Below, in pieces: positions 1 through 11,202 of a stretch of DNA of 64,000 bases. Positions within the stretch are counted from its first letter, which is position 1. Each line of letters starts with the position of its first letter. Source of the DNA: Halarchaeum grantii (GTDB lineage Archaea > Halobacteriota > Halobacteria > Halobacteriales > Halobacteriaceae); contig NZ_BMPF01000002.1 in assembly GCF_014647455.2 (NCBI RefSeq), forward strand, positions 434,001 to 498,000. The letters run 5' to 3'. The notes below the pieces were generated by a model. That model made no database searches and was not told the origin of the DNA. It saw only the letters and a list, made by a program, of their open reading frames with translations. A program made the position numbers and the translations under genes.

Positions 1-70
1 ACGTCTGAGCGACGCGGCCGCGCACTCCCCGAGAGAGACCGGCGGATGGGTCGCTCGCCGTCGCCCGTGG

Positions 71-643
71 TTAGCTCCCTTCGAGGGCGTCGAGCACGCA
101 CGCGGCGGCGACGACGGCCTCCTTGGGGACGTCGCTCGCGTCATCGATGGTGACCGTGTACGCGTCCCGCAGGGAGAACTGGCCGTCGATGCTCCCGACG
201 TGGTCGCCCTCGGCGTCCGCGATCTCGTACTTGTGGGGGATGAGGCCGGCCGCACCGACGAAGTGTCGGAGCACCTCGAGGAGTTTGTTCTTCGAGGTGA
301 TGGTGGCGAGCGCCGCGCCGGTATCGGGGTCTCGGACCGTCCAGTTCTCGGCGAAGAGCGAGTAGTCCTCGTCGAGGACGACGACCTCCTCGCCGGTCGC
401 GGCGTCCACGATGGCGTAGTTCCCCGCGACGTCCAGAACGCCGCCGGCCTTCACGGTGAAGACGTCGTTGCCGTCGGCGTCGACGAACGGGAACTGCTCT
501 TTGAGTTTGAACAGCTTCTGCTTGCCACGAAGGACGACTTCGCCCGTCGAGTCGCGGACCGCGTACTTGTTCCGGACGAGCGACTGGACGACCTCGTAGC
601 GGTCGTCCTCGAGTTCGACGGTGGAGATGTCGTAGTCGGCCAT
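71..643 (-). CDS. LURP-one-related (LOR/DUF567) family protein
   Basis: This 190-residue protein shows the LOR fold pattern: repeated beta strands alternating short charged and hydrophobic segments, with family-like text such as VVQSLVRNKYAVRD near the N-terminus and YEIADAEGDHVGSIDGQFS near the C-terminus. The family has a tubby-like beta barrel; its biochemical role in archaea is not established. The ATG at 643 begins MADYDIS. The longer reading upstream is Arg/Pro rich and looks non-coding. The gene is monocistronic and divergent from uvrA. Confidence 0.8.
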   Translation of the reverse strand: MADYDISTVELEDDRYEVVQSLVRNKYAVRDSTGEVVLRGKQKLFKLKEQFPFVDADGNDVFTVKAGGVLDVAGNYAIVDAATGEEVVVLDEDYSLFAENWTVRDPDTGAALATITSKNKLLEVLRHFVGAAGLIPHKYEIADAEGDHVGSIDGQFSLRDAYTVTIDDASDVPKEAVVAAACVLDALEGS

Positions 644-856
644 AGGGGACCGTTCGCCGCGACGGGCAAAAGGACCGGGGGAGAGCGGGGACCGGACCCG
701 AGGGTGTGGGCGCACGCGAACGCGACCGTCGGGGCGCGAAGCGGGCGTTCGTCGGGGGGAGTGATTCGGTTAAGTGGCTTCGGCGCTAGCTCTCACCCAA
801 CGAATGACGACGAGTCGACTCGCGGACCGCGATCACGAATCGGTGGGGAGGGCGCG

Positions 857-3814
<2,958 letters not shown>

Positions 3815-3817
<3 letters not shown>

Positions 3818-3886
3818 ACCGCGCCACGCGCGGTCGAACACGCGAGCGGGGAGGGACGACCCGTGAGTAGACCGCGCCACGCGCGG
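3815..3886. repeat. two 19-bp direct repeats, each a hairpin, at the uvrA 3' end
   Basis: The 19 bases at 3815-3833, starting with the uvrA stop codon, recur at 3868-3886. The first copy folds as GACCGCG/CGCGGTC with a 5-base loop. It may act in transcription termination or mark a small local duplication. Confidence 0.5.
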
Positions 3887-4023
3887 GCGAGTGGCCTCAC
3901 GGGCGCGCCGACACACCGCGACGGCCGGTGACACCGGCGTCACCCGGTGACGGTGGGGTGACTCGCAGGGGCGCGTCCCGCCGCTGCCCGCAGGCTCTTT
4001 TGACCGGCGGCCCACGTTCGTGT

Positions 4024-4686
4024 ATGTCCGAGCAGACGAAGGCCGACTACATCGACGACGTGGACGTGGACGAGGAGTGGGACGCGCACCCGAGCGACGC
4101 CGAACTCGAAGAGGCCGTCGAAAGCCTCGAAGAGAGCGGGTTCGAGGTCGAGGTCGTCGCGGACGCCGAGGAGGCCCTCGAGGTCGTCACCGAGGAGATC
4201 CCGGAGGGCGCGTCGGTGATGAACGGTCACTCGACGACGCTCGAGGAGATCGGCTTCATGGAGTACCTGAACGAGGGCGAGCACGAGTGGGAGAACCTCT
4301 ACGGTGAGGTCTTCTCCATCGACGACGATCAGGCGCGCGCGAAGGCCCGCCGCGAAGCGCAGACCGCCGACTACTTCCTCGGGAGCGTGAACGCCATCGG
4401 CCGCGAGGACGGCACGCTCGTCGCCGCCGACCTCTCCGGGAGCCGCATCGGTGCCTATCCGTTCGCCGCAGGGCACGTCGTCACGGTCGCCGGCGTGAAC
4501 AAGGTCGTCGCGGACGAGGAGGCCGCACGCGAGCGCCTCCACGACTACGCCTACGCGTTCGAGAACGAGCGCGCGCAGGAGGCCTACGGCGTCGAGAGCT
4601 ACCCCTCGAAGGAGCTCGTCGTCCGACAGGAGACCGTCGAGGGGCGCACGACGGTCGTCCTCGTCGAGGAGACGCTCGGCTACTAA
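4024..4686 (+). CDS. LUD domain protein (LutC/YkgG-like)
   Basis: This 220-residue protein has a LUD (lactate utilization) domain. Family-like text includes EEIPEGASVMNGHSTTLEEI around residues 55-75 and a later segment GTLVAADLSGSRIGAYPFA. LUD proteins occur in LutABC-type iron-sulfur oxidation systems, but no lutA or lutB neighbour is present, so it may act alone. A T-rich TATA-like element (CTTTTGA) about 28 nt upstream of the ATG fits a leaderless transcript. Confidence 0.85.
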   Translation: MSEQTKADYIDDVDVDEEWDAHPSDAELEEAVESLEESGFEVEVVADAEEALEVVTEEIPEGASVMNGHSTTLEEIGFMEYLNEGEHEWENLYGEVFSIDDDQARAKARREAQTADYFLGSVNAIGREDGTLVAADLSGSRIGAYPFAAGHVVTVAGVNKVVADEEAARERLHDYAYAFENERAQEAYGVESYPSKELVVRQETVEGRTTVVLVEETLGY

Positions 4687-4689
4687 TTC

Positions 4690-4812
4690 TCACTCGACGG
4701 CGACGCGCTCGCCGCAGACCGGACAGCGGCGCTCGGCGCCGTCGGCGTCGAGGTCGGTTCGTTCCCCGGTCCACCCGCAGACCGCACACTGCTCGTACTG
4801 TGAGGCGGCCAT
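4690..4812 (-). CDS. small zinc-ribbon protein (40 aa)
   Basis: This 40-codon reading has two paired knuckles, CAVC (residues 9-12) and CPVC (30-33), separated by a charged linker, as in the many small CPxCG-type zinc finger proteins of haloarchaea. The start is ATG at 4812 and the stop TGA at 4690. It lies 3 bp from the convergent stop of the LUD gene. The partner and function are unknown. Confidence 0.75.
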   Translation of the reverse strand: MAASQYEQCAVCGWTGERTDLDADGAERRCPVCGERVAVE

Positions 4813-4946
4813 CACGTCGTCGTGGTGGGGCGAGGACCAAAAGTGCCGTGCCGGACGCACGTCCTCAAGCCACGTCCCCCCCGAGACGGGGTGCGCGCTC
4901 GCGGGTGACCGGGAAGCCTATACGGATCTGCGGGGTACTCCGGGGT

Positions 4947-6044
4947 ATGTACGACTTCGCGGTCGTCGGCGTCGGCCCGCCCGGCGCGCGCTTCGCCCGG
5001 CGCGCGGCCGAGCGTGGCTACGACGTCGTCGCGTTCGAGCGCGGCGAGATCGGGAAGCCCCTCGCGTGCTCGGGGCACGTCTCGCTCGACGTCTGGGAGT
5101 ACGTCCCCGAGTCGGCGCGCGAGCGCCTCCACCAGAACGACGTCTACGGCGCGCGCTTCCACACGGGTGGCCCCGACAGCGACGCGCACGACTTCTACTA
5201 CACGGACCGACCGGTGTCGAACGCCGTCGACAGGGTCGAACTGGACAAGACGCTCGCAGAGGCCGCCGAAGACGCGGGCGCGAGCGTCCACGACGGCCAC
5301 ACCGTCACGGCGGTCCGCGAGAAGTCGGGCTACGTCGAACTCGACGTGCGGAGCTCCGGCGGCGACGAGACGGTGGCGGCGCGGATGGTCGCGGGCTGTG
5401 ACGGCCCGCGCTCGCGCGTCCGCTCCGAGCTCGACCTCCCGGAACCTGAGGAGTTCCTGCACGGCGTGCTCGCGTTCGACCCCGAGCCCGACCACGACGA
5501 CTTCGTCGACGTCCACCTCACGGTTCCGGGCTTCTTCGCGTGGCGGATTCCGCGGGGCGAGGCGGGCGTCGAGTACGGCCTCGCCGCCACGCCCACGGAG
5601 TCGGGTGACGTCGCGGAACGCTTCGACGCGTTCGTCGCGGAGTACGGCGTCGATGAGCGCATCGAGCACCGGTGCTCGGGCCTCATTCCCGTCGGGCCGC
5701 CCGATAGCGTCACGTCGACGCGGGCGTTCCTCCTCGGTGACGCCGCCGGGATGACGAAGCCGTTCACCGGCGGCGGCATCCTCTACGGGATGACGGCGGC
5801 CGACGTCGCGGCGGAAACCGTCCACCCGGAGGACCCGACGACGCTCCCGACGTTCGAGGACGCGTGGCGCGACGAGCTCGGGCGCGACATCGCGCTCGGG
5901 AAGCTCATCAGGAAGGGGTACGACGCGCCGCGGCTCGCACAGGAAGTCGGGATGCGCCTCTTCGAGGGCGAGATCGGCGTCCACATGGACAAGCCGAGCA
6001 CGCTCTTCTCGACGGAGCAGGTGAAGGCGCTGTTCAAGCGCTGA
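4947..6044 (+). CDS. FAD-dependent oxidoreductase, geranylgeranyl reductase family
   Basis: This 365-residue flavoprotein begins with a dinucleotide-binding fold (VVGVGPPGARFARRAAERG, then an acidic strand end at E35). It has the family segment PLACSGHVS near residue 45 and the FAD-binding LLGDAAGMTKPFTGGGI near residue 265. In archaea, members saturate the isoprenoid chains of digeranylgeranylglycerol lipids or related polyprenyl compounds. The substrate of this member cannot be told from sequence. It is convergent with the folate-binding gene, 6 nt apart. Confidence 0.85.
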   Translation: MYDFAVVGVGPPGARFARRAAERGYDVVAFERGEIGKPLACSGHVSLDVWEYVPESARERLHQNDVYGARFHTGGPDSDAHDFYYTDRPVSNAVDRVELDKTLAEAAEDAGASVHDGHTVTAVREKSGYVELDVRSSGGDETVAARMVAGCDGPRSRVRSELDLPEPEEFLHGVLAFDPEPDHDDFVDVHLTVPGFFAWRIPRGEAGVEYGLAATPTESGDVAERFDAFVAEYGVDERIEHRCSGLIPVGPPDSVTSTRAFLLGDAAGMTKPFTGGGILYGMTAADVAAETVHPEDPTTLPTFEDAWRDELGRDIALGKLIRKGYDAPRLAQEVGMRLFEGEIGVHMDKPSTLFSTEQVKALFKR

Positions 6045-6050
6045 GTCGGC

Positions 6051-7154
6051 CTACTCGTATCTCGGCACGCGCGCGGAGCGGTCGCTCCCGACGACGAACG
6101 GGAGTTCGACGACGGCGGCCTCGCGCTCGCCGTCCTCGGTGGGGACCGCGACGGCCTCGGCGTCGAGGCCGTAGTCCACGAGCGCGAACGCGAGCGGTGC
6201 GCCGACGGACTCGCCCCACGCCGCACGCGTCACCTCGCCGACGGTGCGCTCCCCGTCGCGGACGTCGAGACCGTCGCCGACCGCGGGGACGGCCTCGGCG
6301 TCGCCCTCGAGTTCGAGGCCGACGAGACGCTGGGAGGGGCGCCCCCGGTTCTCGACCTTCGAGACGATCTCTTGGCCGACGTAACAGCCCTTCTCGAAGT
6401 CGAGCGCGGTCCGCAGACCGAGGACGTTCGGGACGCGGCCGGCCATGTCGTGCGGGTAGACCGGGGTGCCGGCTTCGAGCGTGAGCGCCTCCCAGACGGC
6501 GGTGCCGAACGGCGCGGCGTTCAGCCCGCGCGTGATGAGCGTGTCGAGGATGTCGCTCGCGCCGTCCGCGCCGACGACGACCTCGTAGCCCTCCTCGCCG
6601 GTCGTCGAGTCGGTCCGGATGACGGTGACGCCGTGGTCGTAGATCTCGCCGCGAACGAAGGAGAGCGGGGCGTCCGGCGCGCCCGAGCCGTGGAGGACGG
6701 ACGCGACCTTCTCGGTGGCGTTCGGGCCGTGGACGCCGAAGACGCCGAAGTCGTCGGTGGCTTCGGTTATCTCGACGTCCTCGATGAAGACGTTCTCGCG
6801 CCACTCGGCGGCGACGTCACCGACGGTTTCGGGCGGGAGGAAGCAGAGGAGTCTGTCGCCCGCCTCGTAGACGTACATGTCCGTGCGAACGCCGGCCTGC
6901 GGGTCGAGCAGGAGCGCGTACGTGCCCTGTCCGTCCGTCTCGGGGACGGTGTTCGTGACGGCGTTGTCGACGAAGTCGCGGCGGTCGTCGCCGCTGACGA
7001 CGAGGACGCCGTAGGCGTGCTCGGTGACGCCCACGGCGTTCCGGACGGCGCGGTGCGTGCGCTCCGGCCGCCCGAAGTGGCGGGGGAGCGCGCGCTCGCC
7101 GCGCTCCTCGAAGACGGCGCCGTAGGCCTCGTGGGTATCCCTGACGACGGTCAT
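6051..7154 (-). CDS. YgfZ/GcvT-like folate-binding protein
   Basis: This 367-residue protein belongs to the aminomethyltransferase (GcvT) fold. The decisive signature is KGCYVGQEIVSK near residue 250, the conserved Cys motif of YgfZ proteins, which support iron-sulfur cluster assembly. Other glycine cleavage genes are absent nearby, which favours a YgfZ-like role over GcvT proper. Confidence 0.85.
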   Translation of the reverse strand: MTVVRDTHEAYGAVFEERGERALPRHFGRPERTHRAVRNAVGVTEHAYGVLVVSGDDRRDFVDNAVTNTVPETDGQGTYALLLDPQAGVRTDMYVYEAGDRLLCFLPPETVGDVAAEWRENVFIEDVEITEATDDFGVFGVHGPNATEKVASVLHGSGAPDAPLSFVRGEIYDHGVTVIRTDSTTGEEGYEVVVGADGASDILDTLITRGLNAAPFGTAVWEALTLEAGTPVYPHDMAGRVPNVLGLRTALDFEKGCYVGQEIVSKVENRGRPSQRLVGLELEGDAEAVPAVGDGLDVRDGERTVGEVTRAAWGESVGAPLAFALVDYGLDAEAVAVPTEDGEREAAVVELPFVVGSDRSARVPRYE

Positions 7155-7208
7155 ACTCGTTCGGTCGTGTGGAACGCGGTTAAAGCGTCCGCTCCCGGCA
7201 CGACCGCC

Positions 7209-7517
7209 TCAGAGGCCGACGCGCTCGCGGAGCCACGCGAGGAACGACTGGGCGTCCTCCGACTCGGCGGCCGCCTCCTCCTCGGAGGGGACGACGCGGT
7301 CGGCGGGCCGAATGAGCGTGCGGTCGTCCCGGGATTCGGCGGCGATGAGGCCGTCGCGCTTCAGCTCCGAGAGGGCGTCTTCGAGGCCGTCGATGTCGGT
7401 ATCGACGCGGGAGCGGAGTTCGAAGACCGTCATGCCGTCCTCGCGGCGGTCGACGAGCGCGTCCAGCACTTCGACCTGCGTGTCTTCACGGGACCGAAAC
7501 TCGCTCTTCGCCTGCAT
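7209..7517 (-). CDS. small winged-helix-like protein (DUF6432-like)
   Basis: This 102-residue protein has a helix-rich pattern (VEVLDALVDRREDGMTVFELR, then SELKRDGLI) followed by a basic wing-like segment, typical of a winged-helix DNA-binding domain. The C-terminal Trp-containing helix may be a dimer or partner contact. It is divergent from the gene at 7599, and the 81-bp gap probably holds both promoters. Confidence 0.65.
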   Translation of the reverse strand: MQAKSEFRSREDTQVEVLDALVDRREDGMTVFELRSRVDTDIDGLEDALSELKRDGLIAAESRDDRTLIRPADRVVPSEEEAAAESEDAQSFLAWLRERVGL

Positions 7518-7598
7518 ACGCCGCCGTACGCCCCCCTGCCGTATAGCGGTGTCCCCGAGCGGTATCCTTTTCCCGGTGGGCGAGGTACCACGTGCCCA

Positions 7599-8633
7599 AT
7601 GGGTCTCAAGTGTTCCCTGCTCGGGCACGAGTACGGCGAGCCCGAAACGGAACGCGAACGCGAGGAGCGCGGCGACGAGGTGGTCGAGACCGTCCGCACC
7701 GTCGAGTACTGCGAGCGCTGTGGAGCGGAGCGCGTCGTGAGCGAGAACACGGAGGTCCGCTCGATTCGACAGGCCCCGCCCTCGCTCGGCGACGACCGGG
7801 ACGAGACAGCCGCGACGGCCGATACGGCCGACGCGACGGACGCGCCGGGGTCGGACGACGGACTGACGAGCGCCGTCGAACGCGTCGCGGCGGAGTCGGC
7901 GACCGACGCGGACGAGCGCGACGCGGCGCTCGCGGAACCAACGGCCGACACCGAGCCAGCGGCGGCGACGGACGACGCCGAGTCGGAGACGACGACCGAC
8001 TTCGAGGTCGACGAGGAGCCGTCGCCCGCCGAAGACGACGCCGTCATCCTCACCGACGACGGCGAGGAGGTCTCGCCGGAGCGCGCTCGCGGCGAGTGGC
8101 CGTCCAGCAGCGACACCCGCGCCGAGGAGCGCGGCGACCCACAGACCGCCGAGTCCACGACCGAGTTCGTGGCGGGCGACGAAGATGCCGAGGAGACGGA
8201 GGACGACGCCGTCTTCATCGAGGAGACGGTCGACGGGGACGCGGACGCGGACGCGAGCGGCGATGGCACCGCGACGGCGTGGCCCGAGCAGGACGGCGAC
8301 GACGAGGGGTTCGCGGCGGAGGCCGCGAGCGCGGGCGGAACGGACGTCTCCTTCGGCGGCGGCCTCACCCCCGAGGAGGAACCGGAGCGTGCGGCCGGTG
8401 ACACCGCGACCGGCGCCGAGGACGAGGGCGGAGCCGACGCGCGCAGCGGCATCGCGAGCGCCGGCCCGATCGACACCGACCGGCGCTCGGAGAGCGCCAA
8501 CACCGACGGCGACGCGCTCGTCTGCCCGGAGTGCGGGGAGCGAACGGCCGTCACCGGGTCGTCGCTCCGCGCGGGCGACATCTGCCCCGAGTGCCATCGC
8601 GGCTATCTCGCCGAAGCCCCCGAGAGGGCGTGA
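7599..8633 (+). CDS. acidic protein with terminal zinc ribbons (DUF7093-like)
   Basis: This 344-residue protein has zinc-binding residues at both ends: C5, H10 and CERC (about 42-45) at the N-terminus, and CPECGER...CPECHRG at the C-terminus. The approximately 250 residues between are a low-complexity Asp/Glu/Ala/Thr-rich linker, probably disordered. Such architecture is seen in haloarchaeal proteins of unknown function. ATG 7599 lies about 30 nt after a T-rich promoter-like stretch. Confidence 0.75.
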   Translation: MGLKCSLLGHEYGEPETEREREERGDEVVETVRTVEYCERCGAERVVSENTEVRSIRQAPPSLGDDRDETAATADTADATDAPGSDDGLTSAVERVAAESATDADERDAALAEPTADTEPAAATDDAESETTTDFEVDEEPSPAEDDAVILTDDGEEVSPERARGEWPSSSDTRAEERGDPQTAESTTEFVAGDEDAEETEDDAVFIEETVDGDADADASGDGTATAWPEQDGDDEGFAAEAASAGGTDVSFGGGLTPEEEPERAAGDTATGAEDEGGADARSGIASAGPIDTDRRSESANTDGDALVCPECGERTAVTGSSLRAGDICPECHRGYLAEAPERA

Positions 8634-8672
8634 CACGAAGGAATTATACCGATACGTCTACTTCCCTGTCGC

Positions 8673-9068
8673 ATGAAGGAGTACAAGATGCGCCGTGGGG
8701 AGTACCTCGACGAGCGGATCCCCGACATGGAGGCCACCATCGAGGAGTACTTCGGTTCGATATCCGGGACGGAGGAATACAAGGGCAGCGACCTCTACGT
8801 CATCGACGACCCCGAGAACCCGGTCTTCGAGCGCATCGTCGCGGGCGCCGTCTCCTACTCCGGGAAGAAGGACAAGCTCGCAGTCGAGTTCGAGGAGCGG
8901 CCCGCCGCCGACGTCATCGCCGACGGCCACGTCGACGCCGCCGAGGACGCGGTGTCCGCGAAGAACGAGTTCCTCCTCGAAGCCACGGGTCGCGACGCGA
9001 AGTCCCGCCGCGACTCCCTCAAGCGGAAGGTCGAGGACAAAGACGAGACTCCGGACGGAGTCTCGTAA
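8673..9068 (+). CDS. DUF5611-like small conserved protein
   Basis: This 131-residue soluble protein begins MKEYKMRRGEYLDERIPDME. It is a compact alpha/beta domain with a basic C-terminal tail (DAKSRRDSLKRK) and no catalytic motif I recognise. A TATA-like AATTATACC at 8641-8649 sits about 25-30 nt before the ATG, fitting leaderless transcription. Confidence 0.75.
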   Translation: MKEYKMRRGEYLDERIPDMEATIEEYFGSISGTEEYKGSDLYVIDDPENPVFERIVAGAVSYSGKKDKLAVEFEERPAADVIADGHVDAAEDAVSAKNEFLLEATGRDAKSRRDSLKRKVEDKDETPDGVS

Positions 9069-9089
9069 GCTCCGCGGTGGAGCCGCGGA
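9045..9089 (+). terminator. two successive perfect hairpins at the gene 3' end
   Basis: GAGACTCC/GGAGTCTC (9045-9064, loop GGAC) overlaps the end of the 8673 gene. It is followed by TCCGCGG/CCGCGGA (9071-9089). There is no clear T tract, so a terminator or RNA-stability role is only inferred. Confidence 0.4.
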
Positions 9090-9217
9090 ACGACGCGGAA
9101 ACCCCTGACGGCGTCTCCGAGTAACGCCACCGTACTCCACTCGCTTCTCGCGCTCTCCGCTCCCCGAGCGGCGGCGACACGAGGAAGGAGCGACCGACCG
9201 CGAGGTCGGCCGAGGAA

Positions 9218-9571
9218 TCAGCGGTTGAGTTTCTGGCGGCTGATCGCGATGCCGGACGGCGCGACGATGAGTTGGTCGTCGCCCTTTTGGACGATGTCGC
9301 CGTCGACCTCGCGGGCGACCTGCCGGAGTTCCTCGACGAGGTGCTCGGTCATCGAGTCCTCGGTGCGCAGGCGCGTGATGTCCGCGACGACGATGTCGCC
9401 GTCGTAGACGGCGTCCTTGATGGCGATGACGTCCTCTTGGTTGTCGATCTCCGCGATGTGGACGGTTGTCTGCGCCTCGGTCGTCCCGGTGTCGAAGTCG
9501 CCGAGGTCGAGCTCGACGTAGTCCTCGGTACTGCGGCCGGAGCCGCCGAGGATCTTCTCCATGAATCCCAT
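9218..9571 (-). CDS. sepF: cell division protein SepF
   Basis: This 117-residue protein starts with a short membrane-targeting-like helix (MGFMEKILGG) followed by a linker. It then has the SepF core, including the segment around DIVVADITRL and a Gly-Ile-Ala strand near the end. In archaea lacking FtsA, SepF anchors FtsZ to the membrane and is required for division. The length and architecture are normal. It is divergent from the DUF1028 gene. Confidence 0.92.
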   Translation of the reverse strand: MGFMEKILGGSGRSTEDYVELDLGDFDTGTTEAQTTVHIAEIDNQEDVIAIKDAVYDGDIVVADITRLRTEDSMTEHLVEELRQVAREVDGDIVQKGDDQLIVAPSGIAISRQKLNR

Positions 9572-9659
9572 GGGAGAATAGACCCGGCGGCACCCGCATA
9601 GGTCTTGCGTCCACGGCCGCTCCCGGACGTTTAGGGCGCACGGGACCCTTCCCCGACGT

Positions 9660-10346
9660 ATGACGTTCAGTATCTGCGTCCACGAGAGCTACGAGGGCGA
9701 GAACGGCGACACGGAGGACCGCTTCGGGGTGGCGGTGACGACGCGCCTCCCGGCCGTCGGCACGCTCTGCCCGTTCGTCTCCGAGAACGCCGCCGTCGCG
9801 ACGCAGTCGATGGTGAACGTCGAGCTCGGGCGGAAGGGCGTCGCGTACGTCGACGACGGTCTCGCGATCGAGGACGCGCTGGAGGCGCTGGTGAACGCGG
9901 ACGACGGTCGCGCGGAGCGCCAACTGCACGGCGTCGACGCCGACGGGACGTTCGCGTTCTCCGGACCGGAGTGTCACGGCTGGGTCGGCGAAATCGAGGG
10001 GGAGAACTACACGGTCGCGGGGAACCTCCTGACCGGCGAGTCCGTCGTGGCGGCCGTCGCGGAGAGCTACGAGCGAAGCGACCGTGGGACGCCGCTCGCC
10101 GAGCGCCTCGTGGACGCGCTCGCCGCCGGCCAAGCGGAGGGCGGCGACAAGCGCGAGACGCTCACGGTGCAGTCGGCGGCGCTGAAGGTCGCAACCACCG
10201 AGGACGAGGCGAACGAGCCCGAGTACGGCTCGGACCTGCGCGTCGACGCCTCCGAGTCGCCGGTTCGGGACCTCCGGGAGACGTATCGGATGGCGACGAC
10301 GGAGTTCGCGAAGGCCGCCGAGCGCTACGAGCGCGAGGAGAGCTAA
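9660..10346 (+). CDS. DUF1028 family protein (Ntn-hydrolase-like)
   Basis: This 228-residue protein has the DUF1028 pattern: an N-terminal MTFSICVHES followed by FGVAVTTRLPAVGTLCPF, an ATQSMVN segment, and YTVAGNLLTGESVV near residue 120. The family is proposed to have an Ntn-hydrolase fold. No substrate is established. A TATA-like GTTTAGG at about 9628 lies roughly 30 nt upstream of the start. Confidence 0.85.
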   Translation: MTFSICVHESYEGENGDTEDRFGVAVTTRLPAVGTLCPFVSENAAVATQSMVNVELGRKGVAYVDDGLAIEDALEALVNADDGRAERQLHGVDADGTFAFSGPECHGWVGEIEGENYTVAGNLLTGESVVAAVAESYERSDRGTPLAERLVDALAAGQAEGGDKRETLTVQSAALKVATTEDEANEPEYGSDLRVDASESPVRDLRETYRMATTEFAKAAERYEREES

Positions 10347-10538
10347 TCAGAGTTGGCTGACGCGAGTCGAGGACTCCATGCCGCAGTCCCGACACTCCGC
10401 GACACGGTGCGGTTCGCGTGAACCCGGGTTGACACGTTGTGCCGCTGCGAGACTGATCGTGACCCGATGGTCGGTGTCACGCTCGCACACAGGGCAGAAC
10501 TCGACGTGCGCGTCGAGTGCGGGTTGTTGAAACGACAT
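10347..10538 (-). CDS. small zinc-ribbon protein (63 aa)
   Basis: This 63-residue protein has CPVC at 15-18 and CRDC at 49-52, forming a single zinc ribbon with a His-containing middle (TDHRV). It begins MSFQQP and is convergent with the DUF1028 gene, the two stops abutting. It is a probable nucleic-acid or protein-interaction module of unknown role. Confidence 0.8.
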   Translation of the reverse strand: MSFQQPALDAHVEFCPVCERDTDHRVTISLAAAQRVNPGSREPHRVAECRDCGMESSTRVSQL

Positions 10539-10615
10539 GTGCGATCGCTAATACACGGGGCCACCACAAATAGTTTTCCAGCGTTACGAGTTAGCGATAA
10601 GAAACGTCGCTCGTG

Positions 10616-11095
10616 TCAGGCGTCGAAATCGAAGAGCTCGTCGCCGACGTGATGGAGCGACTCGACGACCTTCCCCGAGTCGCCCGACATCTCCGCGCCG
10701 TCCACGAGCGCGCGCCCGACGGCGAGCGCCTTCCCGTGCGTCTCCTCGACGATTATCACCAGGTCGCCCTCGTCGATGGAGTCGTCTGCCGCCGTGATGC
10801 CGGGGCGCATCACGTCCGCGCCGTCGCTCACGAACGACACCGCGCCCGCGTCCACGGTGACGACGCCGCGCTCCGGGGGGTGTGCGTTCGCGCCCCGAAC
10901 GGTGAGGAACGGTTCGTCGTCGAAGTACGCCGCGAGCGGCTCGCCGTCGACGAGGACGACGTCGCGCGCTTCGTCCTTGAACTCGACGAGTTCGTAGCTG
11001 TCCGCGTCGAGCGTCACGCCGAGGATGGCGTCGAGGTTCTCGTTCAGTTCGCGGACGTCGTCGCTTCGGAGATGGTGGCGGGACGAGACTTCCAT
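10616..11095 (-). CDS. PUA-domain RNA-binding protein
   Basis: This 159-residue protein has a C-terminal PUA domain of about 75 residues: GVVTVDAGAVSFVSDGADVM, PGIT, then EGDLVIIVEETHGKALAVG. The N-terminal half resembles the pre-PUA domain of archaeal tRNA-modification-related proteins. RNA binding is known for the family; the target is not. It is divergent from the ribonuclease gene. Confidence 0.85.
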   Translation of the reverse strand: MEVSSRHHLRSDDVRELNENLDAILGVTLDADSYELVEFKDEARDVVLVDGEPLAAYFDDEPFLTVRGANAHPPERGVVTVDAGAVSFVSDGADVMRPGITAADDSIDEGDLVIIVEETHGKALAVGRALVDGAEMSGDSGKVVESLHHVGDELFDFDA

Positions 11096-11202
11096 AGTGG
11101 CATCACCGTGCGTTCGCCGCTTAAATCGCCCGCTCGCCGACGGCGGCGTCGCGTTCGGCCGGCGGCGACACGACTAACTGCCGGAGTATCCTACCCGTAG
11201 GC

